Source: Calothrix sp. C42_A2020_038
GTDB lineage: Bacteria; Cyanobacteriota; Cyanobacteriia; Cyanobacteriales; Nostocaceae
Direction: 5' to 3'
NCBI GenBank assembly: GCA_015272395.1
Contig: JACYLQ010000001.1
Location: forward strand, 310,001-374,000
Length of the DNA: 64,000 nucleotides
In this document: positions 8,680-17,672 of the stretch, piece after piece
How positions within the stretch are numbered: the first letter of the stretch is position 1
Layout: every line of letters begins with the position of its first letter
Position numbers and translations under genes: made by a program
The notes under the pieces: model-generated
Database searches by the model: none
Told to the model about the DNA's origin: nothing
Seen by the model: only the letters and a program-made list of their open reading frames with translations

Positions 8680-9285
8680 CTACTTCAATATTGCGTTCAC
8701 ATCTTCACCCATTCGCAGCAACCGCGAAGCAGTATTGTGAACACCAAATTCACCTGCTAAATGGGCGCCTAATGTACCATGAAGGTACATAACAAACATT
8801 ATTACCAACCCAACAACTAAGTAACTCCACTGAACTTGCTGCCCTCGGTCTTTGCGCCAAACATAACGCTGAAACCCTCTCCAAATCGTCATTACAACAA
8901 TTAGGGTCAATAAAACAACACCACCAACTCCGTGCCAAAGCATAGTCTCAAAAGCTTGCATTCCCCAAGCACTTTTAACATCTGCGGGTGGTTGTGCCAA
9001 CATAATTTCATAAAAGCCTGATGCGACTGTAAAAAATGTCACAATACCAGCAGCAAGCATATTATACCAACCGACATCAAACAAGCTCGCGCGGGTAGCA
9101 GGGATAGCTAAAAACTTAAAGACGGGTTTTTCTAATACGTAAAAAACACCAACAATGTCAAAAGCAATGGCAACAATAAATAAACCCAATGTTAAATGAA
9201 CTAAATTGGGATGAATAGGTATTGTATAGGGTAATCCATTGGCGCCTAACTGTGATTTAATTTGGTCAATCAACTCATAATTCAT
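8680..9285 (-). CDS. DUF2231 membrane protein, second of pair
   Basis: The 201-residue protein has about four to five membrane segments. It has the DUF2231 start pattern (PYTIPIHPNLVHLTLGL) with conserved His residues, a central MLWHGVGGVVLLTLIV and a final YLHGTLGAHLAGEFGVH. Its start overlaps the stop of the first DUF2231 gene by 4 bp, and coxB follows after 27 bp, so it is firmly in the oxidase operon. The function of DUF2231 is not established. Paired membrane histidines make a heme- or quinone-related role in this operon conceivable, but that is speculation. Confidence 0.75.
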   Translation of the reverse strand: MNYELIDQIKSQLGANGLPYTIPIHPNLVHLTLGLFIVAIAFDIVGVFYVLEKPVFKFLAIPATRASLFDVGWYNMLAAGIVTFFTVASGFYEIMLAQPPADVKSAWGMQAFETMLWHGVGGVVLLTLIVVMTIWRGFQRYVWRKDRGQQVQWSYLVVGLVIMFVMYLHGTLGAHLAGEFGVHNTASRLLRMGEDVNAILK

Positions 9286-9785
9286 TGCAGAACCCCCTGT
9301 TTAATAGCTTCTACAACAGGTAATGTATGTAAACCATAAACCCAGACTAATTTATCTCCAAGATAAACTTGGAAAAAAACAATGACACTTAAAATTAATC
9401 CAACAGCAAGATAAGAAGTAGGTAATTTGAAAGGGTCACGTAAACGTATAATGTAGCGCCATCCAGTGATAGCAGCAATAATTCCTGAAAGTGACCAACC
9501 AAGTAAAGTATGTAAGTTTAATACAGGCTGTACAGATTTATATGCCAATGCTAAACCAGCTTCGATTTGACCAAATATAATTGCAATAAAAATCGAAACT
9601 GTAGCAAAACACATATTCCACCAACTTACCTCATAAAGGCGATAATTACGAGTTGCAGCACCCACAAAATCGCACACAACGGCAAATAAAACCATTGCAA
9701 TTACAAAGTGAACAACAATGGGGTGTATTGTGTCAGGATACGGCAAATTGTGTTCATTCAGAGGTGGAAGTAGATTTTCAAACAT
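9282..9785 (-). CDS. DUF2231 membrane protein, first gene of oxidase operon
   Basis: The 167-residue protein has four hydrophobic segments and the DUF2231 N-terminal signature YPDTIHPIVVHFVIAM. Further histidines lie at LNLHTLLGW and YGLHTLP. It is a paralogue of the following gene, which it overlaps by 4 bp, so the two probably form a heteromeric membrane unit. A good ribosome site (GAGGAGAAT) lies just before the ATG at 9785, and the upstream 230 bp should hold the operon promoter. Similar small membrane genes precede the third cox cluster in heterocystous cyanobacteria as far as I recall; this is from memory and not checked. Confidence 0.75.
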   Translation of the reverse strand: MFENLLPPLNEHNLPYPDTIHPIVVHFVIAMVLFAVVCDFVGAATRNYRLYEVSWWNMCFATVSIFIAIIFGQIEAGLALAYKSVQPVLNLHTLLGWSLSGIIAAITGWRYIIRLRDPFKLPTSYLAVGLILSVIVFFQVYLGDKLVWVYGLHTLPVVEAIKQGVLQ

Positions 9786-10021
9786 TGAATTCTCCTCTAC
9801 ATATGTTTTAGTCTAATCAAAATTAATTATTTTTTTACATTTACCCTTGTTTATAGACAAGTTACAGAAAAAAATATCCTTAGTAGAACTCCTTGTAAAG
9901 ATTACCAATTGAAAATTAAGGCATTGTTAATGAACAAGGTGCATGACAAAAAACGTAGGATGCGTAGCGCACGTCTGTTATTATTCATTCTAGATTTATA
10001 CGTAGTGTTACACACATCACA

Positions 10022-11053
10022 TTATGATTCTGGATTAATACATAGGGTTATATAATTAAGACTATCGGGGTTCCATGTATAATCTGCCATATCACAAGGC
10101 CAGGTAACATCTTCAGCAGAAGCAATTTCTAAAATACCCTGATAAAGCTTATTATACAAAGCAGGAAAATCACCAATTTGAATATGATTTTTGATAAAAG
10201 TTTGACGTAGAAGTTGGGTCGAATACATCATGTTGTGAGCTTCAAAACTACCTTGTGGAAATATACGGGGGAATATTAAAAACTTAATATCCTCTCGCTG
10301 TTGTCTAATTGCTCTTTGTGGTGTAATTCCAAGTTTTTCAGATACAGGGTCTCCCTCAATATAAACCATAATATAGCTTGGACCTTTTACCCATTGCGGA
10401 TAACCATTTCCAAAAGCAAACACATTGATGAACTGACTCGCACGTTTTTCCCACCTCAGTTCCTGGACACGGCGCCCCATAAAATCAAACATGAGAGCAT
10501 GAGCATCAACAAATTTCTTTTTCGCAACCCTCAAACCTCTAGCAAGCAAAATTGTTCCGTGACTATCACCAGATAAATTTAGAATGATATTGTTGGTAAG
10601 GGCATAATTAACAAGAATCGCAGTATTACCAATAACTGGACTACCCGATAAATTCAAACGGTCTAAACCTGCATTTATCCAATCAAGATATCGATTAATA
10701 AAACCCAGAATTGGATTTCTCTTCAAATAAGACGAATTATTCAAATTAGCAATCCCAGTTAACAAGGTATGTGCATACCTCCGACTTCTCTTAGAAGACT
10801 CGCTTTCACGTTGCCCTAAGCCAGAAATAAATACAGCATATAGTTCTTTTTTACTGTTTTCCGGATAATACACAACTTCACTTGTAATAATACCAAACGG
10901 GTCTGGTGACACAATCACATCAGTAAAGTCAAATATTTGGCCAGTTCCTGGGTTCTGTAAATGCCCATCGAATCTTTTATCAGGAAATAAAATTTCCAAG
11001 GGCCAGCGCCACCACCTCGGTCTTACCTGTCTTATTTTTTCTTTGCTTTTCAT
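10022..11053 (-). CDS. Putative alpha/beta-hydrolase-fold protein of unknown substrate
   Basis: I do not recognise a named family for this 343-residue protein. Around residue 165 is LNLSGDSHGTILLARGL, a nucleophile-elbow pattern (G-D-S-H-G) placed after a hydrophobic strand. A later Asp in YIEGDPVSE and a His in FEAHNMMYS stand where an acid and base would complete a catalytic triad. The N-terminus is rich in Trp/Arg (RPRWWRWPLEILFP) and could touch membranes, but there is no signal peptide. It is monocistronic, with the oxidase operon about 240 bp downstream on the same strand. A lipase- or esterase-like activity is inferred from the elbow only. Confidence 0.5.
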   Translation of the reverse strand: MKSKEKIRQVRPRWWRWPLEILFPDKRFDGHLQNPGTGQIFDFTDVIVSPDPFGIITSEVVYYPENSKKELYAVFISGLGQRESESSKRSRRYAHTLLTGIANLNNSSYLKRNPILGFINRYLDWINAGLDRLNLSGSPVIGNTAILVNYALTNNIILNLSGDSHGTILLARGLRVAKKKFVDAHALMFDFMGRRVQELRWEKRASQFINVFAFGNGYPQWVKGPSYIMVYIEGDPVSEKLGITPQRAIRQQREDIKFLIFPRIFPQGSFEAHNMMYSTQLLRQTFIKNHIQIGDFPALYNKLYQGILEIASAEDVTWPCDMADYTWNPDSLNYITLCINPES

Positions 11054-11290
11054 ACTTATTGCTTATTATACAAGTTGAATTGGAGTATTAAATTCTTCCG
11101 TCAAAAATAAAGTATACCTTTTTCGTCAATGAAAGCAAAAAACAGTAGATTTACTGTTTTTTTCCGAAATTAATTACAACGAGTTTGGTTTTATATATGT
11201 AGCTAAGATTACCTTTACAGCTTATAAAAGTAAGCATCCGTATATAAATTAAGTGAATTAACTAATTCTACAAATAAAGGAAATTCTATT

Positions 11291-11554
11291 ATGTCAGACT
11301 CAACTAGAAACTTAACACCCGAATTAGAATCAGCAAATACAGCACCTGAATTTAATCTCAAAAAAGCCGTTGTCAAAAACTGGAAAACAACTACCGTAGG
11401 TTTAGTAATTTCTTTTACTGGCTTTGTATCATTCTCGCCGACTCTGTTTGGTGGAGAACAGACGCCTTTTGTACAAGTATGTAGATATGTGACATCCGGT
11501 GGACTAGCAGCGTTAGGCATTAGCTCGAAAGACTACAACACAACAGGTCGCTGA
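11291..11554 (+). CDS. Small holin-like membrane protein
   Basis: The 87-residue protein has a charged N-terminal third and then two hydrophobic stretches, VGLVISFTGFVSF and TSGGLAALGIS. The arrangement NWKTTTVGLVISF ... GLAALGISSKDYNTTG resembles a family of small phage- and bacterium-encoded proteins, sometimes called holin-like, that end in an AKD-N-TG motif. A ribosome site (AAAGGAAA) precedes the ATG. A strong hairpin follows the stop codon. Function is unknown, and lysis activity should not be assumed from this alone. Confidence 0.5.
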   Translation: MSDSTRNLTPELESANTAPEFNLKKAVVKNWKTTTVGLVISFTGFVSFSPTLFGGEQTPFVQVCRYVTSGGLAALGISSKDYNTTGR

Positions 11555-11567
11555 AAAACCAAATGAA

Positions 11568-11597
11568 AAAGCCGTGAAAAAAATGTTTCACGGCTTT
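11568..11597 (+). terminator. Rho-independent-like terminator
   Basis: AAAGCCGTGAAA (11568-11579) and TTTCACGGCTTT (11586-11597) are perfect 12-bp arms with a 6-nt loop, 14 bp after the stop of the small membrane protein gene. The short T-run inside the right arm suits an intrinsic terminator. Confidence 0.75.
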
Positions 11598-11900
11598 GGG
11601 TGTGGTGTGAGGAGCTTAACTAATTATGATGATACAAGCTGTTTTCAGGGGTGGCACACCTTGTAACAATTTTGGTAACGAGATTTTTTTGATAAATAGT
11701 ACTATGTACTACTTCTCCACTGTGGAGCGGGTATCCCAGCTGTAATCAGTCTAAATTATCCGGAACAACAAAAAATTGAGTTGTAGTAAAAGATGTTCCT
11801 GAAAAACAAGGAGCAAAATGCATAAGACAGAAAACCTAGAACTATACAAGTAATAGAAGGGTTAACACCCGGACAGCTAAAAATCATTAGGAAAACTACC

Positions 11901-12188
11901 ATGACATCCTTTACTCAACTCCAACCGCAAAACGATATAATCTTTCCTATCCGTCAATTACTAGAATCCATCGAAGTCAAAAACTCGAAGCTAGCACACT
12001 TTCTTTGTAAGCTGATTCCTTCTCAATGTCCATTTGAACGTGATGTAGTAGTATTTGGCAAAAAACTATTTCATATTCCACCAATGTGTAAACTTAATCC
12101 ATTCTATGAACAAGTTGTTGGTTTACGCTTCAAAGCACTATGTTACCTTGCTGATGTATGTGGTGAAGACGTAACCGCTTACTGCTAA
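11901..12188 (+). CDS. Mo-dependent nitrogenase C-terminal domain protein
   Basis: The 95-residue protein matches the small cyanobacterial family named after the Mo-dependent nitrogenase C-terminal domain. It has the cysteine-containing core LIPSQCPFERDV, FHIPPMCKLNPFYEQ, VGLRFKALCYLAD and the end CGEDVTAYC. Five Cys residues are spread through it. Despite the family name, these proteins are stand-alone and have no proven role in nitrogenase; genomes of diazotrophic filamentous strains often carry several. The gene is monocistronic and followed at 12376 by a hairpin. Identification is strong; function is open. Confidence 0.8.
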   Translation: MTSFTQLQPQNDIIFPIRQLLESIEVKNSKLAHFLCKLIPSQCPFERDVVVFGKKLFHIPPMCKLNPFYEQVVGLRFKALCYLADVCGEDVTAYC

Positions 12189-12375
12189 TCTTTCACTTGA
12201 TTTTAAGTTGAATTTCATTTAATCTGTATAATCATATTTAATTTAATTAGCAAGTTGAAAGCACCTCTACAAGCTATACCTTGCGTGCGCCAACAATATT
12301 TGATTTAGTTTATTTACATTCATAATGGAACTGGTATCATTACTAGTTCCATAAAGGTAATTTAACAGACTCAAT

Positions 12376-12408
12376 CTTAGACCCCCTCTCTTATAAAGGG
12401 GGTCTAAG
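12376..12408. terminator. 12-bp perfect hairpin
   Basis: CTTAGACCCCCT (12376-12387) and AGGGGGTCTAAG (12397-12408) pair perfectly around a 9-nt loop. It lies 190 bp after the nitrogenase-domain gene. There is no T-run directly after it, so it could be a terminator or a repeat end. The next bases begin a family B repeat fragment. Confidence 0.5.
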
Positions 12409-12470
12409 AGGATGTTTTAAAAGTATCAATCTTAACGCTCGAACCTAACCCCTAACCCCTTATTTCCAGA
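12405..12470. repeat. Dispersed family B fragment
   Basis: TAAGAGGATGTTTTAAAAG followed by TATCAATCTTAACGCTCG and an AACCTAACCCCTAACCCC stretch is almost identical to 57415-57470. Its first ~20 bases also match both ends of the ~106-bp element at 35433-35540. I see no gene between here and the response regulator; the rest (12471-12831) is very AT-rich. Confidence 0.55.
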
Positions 12471-12831
12471 TGCAGGAAGGGGAACAAGAAAACAGGGGTT
12501 TCAAAGCCTTTTGATTTTAGATCATATCGGTCATATTTAGTTTATACCGCGCATACAGCGCGCAAAGATATCTAAAAACGGAACATCTCATAATAATTTT
12601 CTGGAGATGTGTAATATAGGCATATATTAGTTAATTAATTCAATATCGAAACAATTCTTATGAATTACTTTCAGATTATGCTTGTATAATCTGAAAATAT
12701 TAATGTTAGTAATAATCATGTAAATAATATAACATGGAAGTTCATTAAAAGATCAATAAAAGGTAAAAAATATTGCAATAGATTCCGAAAAATTTTCTTA
12801 TTTAGTACACAAAAGAACCGTGAATAAATCG

Positions 12832-13506
12832 ATGACAACCCACATATTATTGGTAGAAGACGAAATTAAACTAGCTCGGTTTATAGAAATGGAACTGGGG
12901 TATGAAGGGTATAAAGTGACAGTGGAGCATGATGGAGTTACAGGACTGAGTGTAGCGCGCGAATCACAACCCGACTTAGTAATAGTAGATTGGATGTTAC
13001 CGGGATTATCAGGGTTAGAAATTTGCCGTCGGTTGCGAACAACAGGCAACCAAGTACCAGTAATATTATTAACAGCAAAAGATGAAGTCAGTGACCGAGT
13101 AGCAGGAATGGACGCAGGAGCAGATGATTATGTAGTTAAACCATTTAGTGGAGAAGATTTATTAACACGAGTACGCGCGCATCTACGAGCAACGCAAGAA
13201 GTAGACCCCAACCTTTTAGAATTTGAAGACCTAAGTTTAAATCGGCGAACGCGACAAGTCAAGCGCAAAGATAGAAATATAGATTTAACAACAAAAGAAT
13301 TTGATTTACTTGAATATCTAATGACACATCCGCGACAAGTAATTTCGCGCGATAGAATCTTAGAATCAGTTTGGGGATACACCTTCATGGGAGATTCAAA
13401 CGTCATCGAAGTATATATTCGTTATCTCCGTCTCAAACTCGAAGCAGAAAATGAAAAACGTTTAATACACACAGTACGTGGCATTGGTTACGCATTACGA
13501 GAGTAG
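12832..13506 (+). CDS. OmpR/PhoB-family response regulator
   Basis: This is a two-domain regulator. An N-terminal receiver (about residues 1-120) shows the acidic pair LLVEDE, the phosphoacceptor Asp in VIVDWMLPG, the Thr in VILLTAKD and the Lys in YVVKPFS. A winged-helix DNA-binding domain (about 130-224) carries LTTKEFDLLEYL and VYIRYLRLKL and ends in HTVRGIGYALRE. The ATG at 12832 gives the usual MTTHILLVEDE start; a GTG 12 bases earlier is possible. The sequence style is close to the cyanobacterial NrrA/Rre37 group that answers nitrogen status, but this assignment is from memory. No kinase is adjacent. A hairpin follows the stop codon. Confidence 0.85.
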   Translation: MTTHILLVEDEIKLARFIEMELGYEGYKVTVEHDGVTGLSVARESQPDLVIVDWMLPGLSGLEICRRLRTTGNQVPVILLTAKDEVSDRVAGMDAGADDYVVKPFSGEDLLTRVRAHLRATQEVDPNLLEFEDLSLNRRTRQVKRKDRNIDLTTKEFDLLEYLMTHPRQVISRDRILESVWGYTFMGDSNVIEVYIRYLRLKLEAENEKRLIHTVRGIGYALRE

Positions 13507-13542
13507 GGTGCGTGAAAGCTTTTGCTCACGCTTTCACACACC
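13507..13542. terminator. GGTGCGTGAAAGC hairpin after response regulator
   Basis: GGTGCGTGAAAGC (13507-13519) pairs with GCTTTCACACACC (13530-13542), with a single mismatch and a 10-nt loop. It begins right after the stop codon and is the tightest member of dispersed family D. It probably ends the regulator transcript. Confidence 0.6.
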
Positions 13543-13683
13543 ACCAAAGATAAAAAAATCCTAAACCACCTTGACTCTCCAGCTAGCTGGAGAATTCATA
13601 ATAACATTAGTATCGTTTCTGAATACAGGTATAAATTTAAACATTAAATCAGGAACGCTACATTAGTTATTACCAGGGAAAAT

Positions 13684-15951
13684 ATGAAGAACACAACTTT
13701 AAAGCTATGCGGTATGAGTTGCGCTTCTTGTGCCAGAAACGTAGAAAAGGTAATTAGTTCAGTAAATGGAGTTAAAAAGTGTATTGTTAATTTTGGCGCC
13801 GAATTAACAACAGTAGAATATGACCCAAAAAAAACAGATGTCACAGCTATCCAACAAGCAATAGAAAAAGCAGGTTATTCTGCATACCCATTACAAGAAC
13901 AAAATCCGACAGCAGAACACTTAGAAGCTGAAAAAATTAGACAATCCAAAGAAACAAATGAATTAACCCGTAAAGTAATTATTGCAAGTGCCCTCAGTGG
14001 GATAATTGTGATTGGCTCTATACCAATGATGACTGGGTTACATGTACCTTTCATCCCTATGTGGTTACATGACCCTTGGTTGCAACTAATTCTAACAATT
14101 CCTATTCAATTTTGGTGTGGTTTCTCGTTCTATAATAATGCTTGGAAAGCATTAAAACACCGTACGGCAACTATGGATACCCTTGTTGTATTAGGTACAA
14201 GTGTAGCTTTCATTTATTCGTTGTTTCCGACCTTTTTTTCCAGCTTCTTTATTTCTCAAGGTTTCAAACCAGATGTATATTATGAAGCAGCAGCAGTTAT
14301 TATTACCTTAATTTTAGTTGGAAGACTTCTAGAAAACCGGGCGAAAACACAAACAGGGGAAGCTATTCGTAAACTTATTGGTTTACAAGCTAAAACCGCG
14401 CGTTTAATTCGTAAAGGGCAAGAAATAGATATTCCAATTGAAGAGGTACAAATTGGGGATATTATCTTAGTTCGTCCGGGAGAGAAAATTCCTGTTGATG
14501 GCGAAGTAATTGATGGCACATCCAGTGTTGATGAATCTATGGTGACAGGAGAAAGTATACCTATTAAAAAACAACCGGGTGATGAAGTCATTGGCGCCAC
14601 TATTAACAAAACAGGTAGCTTTAAATTCCAAGCAAAGCGAGTCGGAAAAGATACAGTTATTGCTCAAATAGTTAAGCTTGTTCAACAAGCTCAAGGTAGC
14701 AAGGCACCTATCCAAAGATTAGCAGACTCTGTAACAGAATGGTTTGTACCTGCAGTAATTGTAATTGCACTACTGACTTTCATAGTTTGGTTTAATGTCA
14801 TAGGTAATCTTAGCCTAGCTTTAATAACCACAGTCGGAGTTTTAATTATCGCTTGTCCCTGTGCGCTAGGTTTAGCAACTCCAACATCAATAATGGTAGG
14901 AACAGGAAAAGGCGCAGAACACGGTATTTTAATTAAAGGCGCCGAAAGTTTAGAACTAGCACACAAAATCAAAACAATAGTTCTAGATAAAACCGGAACT
15001 ATCACTGAAGGCAAACCTACAGTCACAGATTTTATTACCATTGACGGCACCGCAAACAATAATGAAATTAAATTACTACAACTAGCAGCATCACTAGAAC
15101 GTAACTCAGAACACCCAATAGCAGAAGCAGTAGTCAGATATGCTCAAACCCAAAATGTAAATACACAAAATGTAGAGACAGAAAACTTCGCATCTCTAAC
15201 AGGCAGTGGTGTACAAGGTATAGTTGATAAGCATCTAATACAAATTGGTACACAAATTTGGATGGAAGAATTAAGTATAAAAACTAAAGTTTTGGAAAAG
15301 GAAAAAGAACGCTTAGAATACCTGGGTAAAACAGTAATTTGCATTGCAGTAGATGGTCATATAAAAGGAATAATGGGAATTTCAGATGCAGTCAAACCGA
15401 CATCAAGCCAAGCGATAAAAGCATTGCAAAAATTGAGTTTAGAAGTAGTAATGCTAACAGGAGATAATTATCGTACCGCCACAACCATTGCTCGTGAAGT
15501 TGGAATAAAGTGTGTTTTAGCAGAAGTTCGACCTGAACAAAAAGCAGACACGATTAAAAAACTACAAAACAAAGGAAAAATTGTCGCAATGGTAGGTGAT
15601 GGTATCAATGACGCACCAGCACTTGCCCAAGCCGATGTGGGTATAGCTATTGGTACAGGAACAGATATTGCAATAGCAGCTAGCGACATTACACTTATTT
15701 CAGGTGATTTACAAGGTGTAGTAACAGCAATTCAACTAAGCAAAGCTACAATCCGTAACATTCGCCAAAATTTATTCTTTGCCTTCATTTATAATGTAGC
15801 AGGAATTCCAATTGCAGCAGGAATTCTCTTCCCCATTTTCGGCTGGTTACTTAACCCAATTATCGCAGGCGCCGCAATGGCATTTAGTTCAGTTTCAGTA
15901 TTAACAAACGCATTACGTTTACGTAACTTTTGTCCCAAAGTAATTGTATGA
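13684..15951 (+). CDS. Copper-transporting P1B-type ATPase
   Basis: The 755-residue protein moves monovalent copper across a membrane at the cost of ATP. It has one N-terminal heavy-metal domain ([13 protein letters not shown], the CxxC at about residues 11-14), eight expected membrane helices, the actuator motif TGES ([11 protein letters not shown]), the intramembrane metal site CPC in [13 protein letters not shown], the phosphorylation loop DKTGTITEG and the hinge [18 protein letters not shown]. Length and CPC fit CopA/PacS/CtaA. A ribosome site (AGGGAAA) precedes the ATG. In cyanobacteria such pumps supply copper to thylakoid plastocyanin and oxidase or export it; which applies cannot be told here. 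An ArsR-type gene lies convergent downstream. Confidence 0.92.
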   Translation: MKNTTLKLCGMSCASCARNVEKVISSVNGVKKCIVNFGAELTTVEYDPKKTDVTAIQQAIEKAGYSAYPLQEQNPTAEHLEAEKIRQSKETNELTRKVIIASALSGIIVIGSIPMMTGLHVPFIPMWLHDPWLQLILTIPIQFWCGFSFYNNAWKALKHRTATMDTLVVLGTSVAFIYSLFPTFFSSFFISQGFKPDVYYEAAAVIITLILVGRLLENRAKTQTGEAIRKLIGLQAKTARLIRKGQEIDIPIEEVQIGDIILVRPGEKIPVDGEVIDGTSSVDESMVTGESIPIKKQPGDEVIGATINKTGSFKFQAKRVGKDTVIAQIVKLVQQAQGSKAPIQRLADSVTEWFVPAVIVIALLTFIVWFNVIGNLSLALITTVGVLIIACPCALGLATPTSIMVGTGKGAEHGILIKGAESLELAHKIKTIVLDKTGTITEGKPTVTDFITIDGTANNNEIKLLQLAASLERNSEHPIAEAVVRYAQTQNVNTQNVETENFASLTGSGVQGIVDKHLIQIGTQIWMEELSIKTKVLEKEKERLEYLGKTVICIAVDGHIKGIMGISDAVKPTSSQAIKALQKLSLEVVMLTGDNYRTATTIAREVGIKCVLAEVRPEQKADTIKKLQNKGKIVAMVGDGINDAPALAQADVGIAIGTGTDIAIAASDITLISGDLQGVVTAIQLSKATIRNIRQNLFFAFIYNVAGIPIAAGILFPIFGWLLNPIIAGAAMAFSSVSVLTNALRLRNFCPKVIV

Positions 15952-16110
15952 GAGTATAGTTATAATTAACTAATTCAGTGGAGTAGGCATCCTTAACCAC
16001 TCCACAACTGCTTCAAATTAAGTCATATCAAATCCGTTTGTATCGGTATTATATATTTCTAACGCAAAGGGACGTAAAGTTTTTGAGCCAAGATTTTTTA
16101 TCATTCCAAT

Positions 16111-16527
16111 TTAAGGATTTAGCCTTAACTTTGATAACTGTTGCAACTGTTGACTTTGTTGTTCAACCTGAATCATTAAAGCATTACATACCAAATCACA
16201 TAACTCAAATAAAAAAGGATTGGCAATACGATAGTACACACAAACTCCTCGTTGTTCCCGCGCGACAATCCCAGCTTGGGTAAGTAGCTTCAGATGCTTG
16301 GAAACATTGGCTTGTCCTAATTCAGTTTCTTCAATAATTTCAGTTACATTTTTGGCGCCAGCTTTGAGGGAACAGACAATCTGAAGACGACTGACTTCCG
16401 ACAAAACCTTGAAAAAATCTGCCATCAGACTTAAAGCTTCGGGTGTGAGTTTGGAAATGCCATACTCATTCACTTGCTCATGAGCAGCAACGGATTTTTT
16501 AGACAACTTTGTTACCATAGAAGGCAT
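16111..16527 (-). CDS. ArsR/SmtB-family repressor, possibly thiol-based
   Basis: The 138-residue winged-helix repressor has the core MADFFKVLSEVSRLQIV and the recognition helix region LGQANVSKHLKLLTQAG followed by the wing GVCVYYRI. The classical alpha-3 metal box ELCVCDL is not present. Instead there is a Cys in the second helix (LQIVCSL), one in the wing, and Cys residues in FELCDLVCNAL. Cys pairs in those helices resemble persulfide sensors of the SqrR/BigR type, so redox or sulfide sensing is as likely as metal sensing. It is convergent to the copper ATPase and upstream of no obvious target; its operator is not recognised. Confidence 0.82.
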   Translation of the reverse strand: MPSMVTKLSKKSVAAHEQVNEYGISKLTPEALSLMADFFKVLSEVSRLQIVCSLKAGAKNVTEIIEETELGQANVSKHLKLLTQAGIVAREQRGVCVYYRIANPFLFELCDLVCNALMIQVEQQSQQLQQLSKLRLNP

Positions 16528-16708
16528 TCCACAAACTTAACTGTTCTAATTGTATTACTATATTACCACACGGTGTTGTAAGTTTGTGAGAGTAAATAAT
16601 TATTTTTTGAAGTCCAGAAGCTTGCGGTAAGGCAAGGACTGGATAATTGCTGCATTTGGTATGACAATACTGAATTTATACATCAAATCAGTAAAGTACA
16701 GTGCATCT

Positions 16709-17515
16709 TCATGAAAAAACGGTATAGGATTTTACGTACACTACATCACCAATTGAGATTGTTTTTCCTTCTTCAGAAGAAGGTACGCGCGTGTTGACTG
16801 CTAAACGATAAAAGTGATTGAAATGTGATTTATTGACCCATTGTGGTAAAGTTTGGCGCCGTTTTGCAACAAAAGTTTTTTGAAAGTTGGGTAGCTGCTC
16901 ACCAGTTTGAGAATTTCGAGTTACAACAACACAGCGTTGACAGGGGTTAACACCTATAAATTTTACATTTCCAATTTGAAAGTCAACAGTTTGCTCTGGT
17001 TCTGCAAATAAACAATCTTCCCAAAAAGCGGGTACACCTGATATTTCGATATTACTACGAAACCGTAAACGCACTTCTTCTACATCTAACTCAGGGTACC
17101 AGGAGGCAATAGCTTCAAGTGTTGCCGTGCTAATAATTGTTGGGCCAGGTGAAACTGTATCATCAGGAAATCCCATATCCAAGTTTTGGGTAATATATAT
17201 AGGAAAACCAAAATACTCACTCAGCCTATTTTCCAAGATTGCACGTTCATTTTGAAGATGAAAGGTAGCTTCGCAGACTTTAGGCAAAGACAAGCAAACA
17301 GTATTAGCATCAAGGTTAAACCGAGAGCGGATTGCATGGACATGTTGATTACGCTTACCATTAACAAAATTTCCTAAGTTATCAACCATAGCAAACTCAC
17401 GGTCGTATTGCAAGGCGCCGCTTTTAAGAATAGTTGCACAGTCAACTTCAACTCGATCTAAAGCCTTAATTGGATAAATAAATAGCTTTGATACATAAGG
17501 AACGATATTATTCAT
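16709..17515 (-). CDS. MOSC-domain protein (mARC/YcbX-like)
   Basis: The 268-residue protein has an N-terminal MOSC beta-barrel (VSKLFIYPIKALDRVEVD, about 1-110) and a MOSC domain (about 130-265). The Cys-bearing loop VNPCQRCVVVTRNSQTGE is where this family binds molybdenum cofactor through cysteine. Proteins of this layout act on N-hydroxylated or sulfur compounds using electrons from a reductase or a fused ferredoxin domain. No ferredoxin domain is fused here. The gene stands alone on the minus strand, ~180 bp before the ArsR gene. The substrate is unknown. Confidence 0.8.
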   Translation of the reverse strand: MNNIVPYVSKLFIYPIKALDRVEVDCATILKSGALQYDREFAMVDNLGNFVNGKRNQHVHAIRSRFNLDANTVCLSLPKVCEATFHLQNERAILENRLSEYFGFPIYITQNLDMGFPDDTVSPGPTIISTATLEAIASWYPELDVEEVRLRFRSNIEISGVPAFWEDCLFAEPEQTVDFQIGNVKFIGVNPCQRCVVVTRNSQTGEQLPNFQKTFVAKRRQTLPQWVNKSHFNHFYRLAVNTRVPSSEEGKTISIGDVVYVKSYTVFS

Positions 17516-17567
17516 TTAAAAACACACCCTAAGCGCACCATCAACATATTAAACTTTAACGGTCGAT

Positions 17568-17628
17568 GGTGCGTGAAAGCTATTACTATTAATCACAATT
17601 ATGAAACATTAGAATGCTTTCACACACC
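17568..17628. repeat. Family D hairpin between trpB and MOSC gene
   Basis: GGTGCGTGAAAGC (17568-17580) and GCTTTCACACACC (17616-17628) pair around a 35-nt AT-rich loop. Compared with the copy at 13507 the arms are conserved but the loop is unrelated, as expected of a mobile or arm-selected repeat. Confidence 0.5.
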
Positions 17629-17672
17629 GTACTATCGACATATTAGGTGCCTCAAAAAGGAGAGAGGTATAA

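Noticed and set aside
12441-12470. CTAACCCCTAACCCC run as a telomere-like or heptamer tandem repeat
   Set aside because: It has only two units and recurs as part of the family B fragment at 57415, so it belongs to that dispersed repeat.
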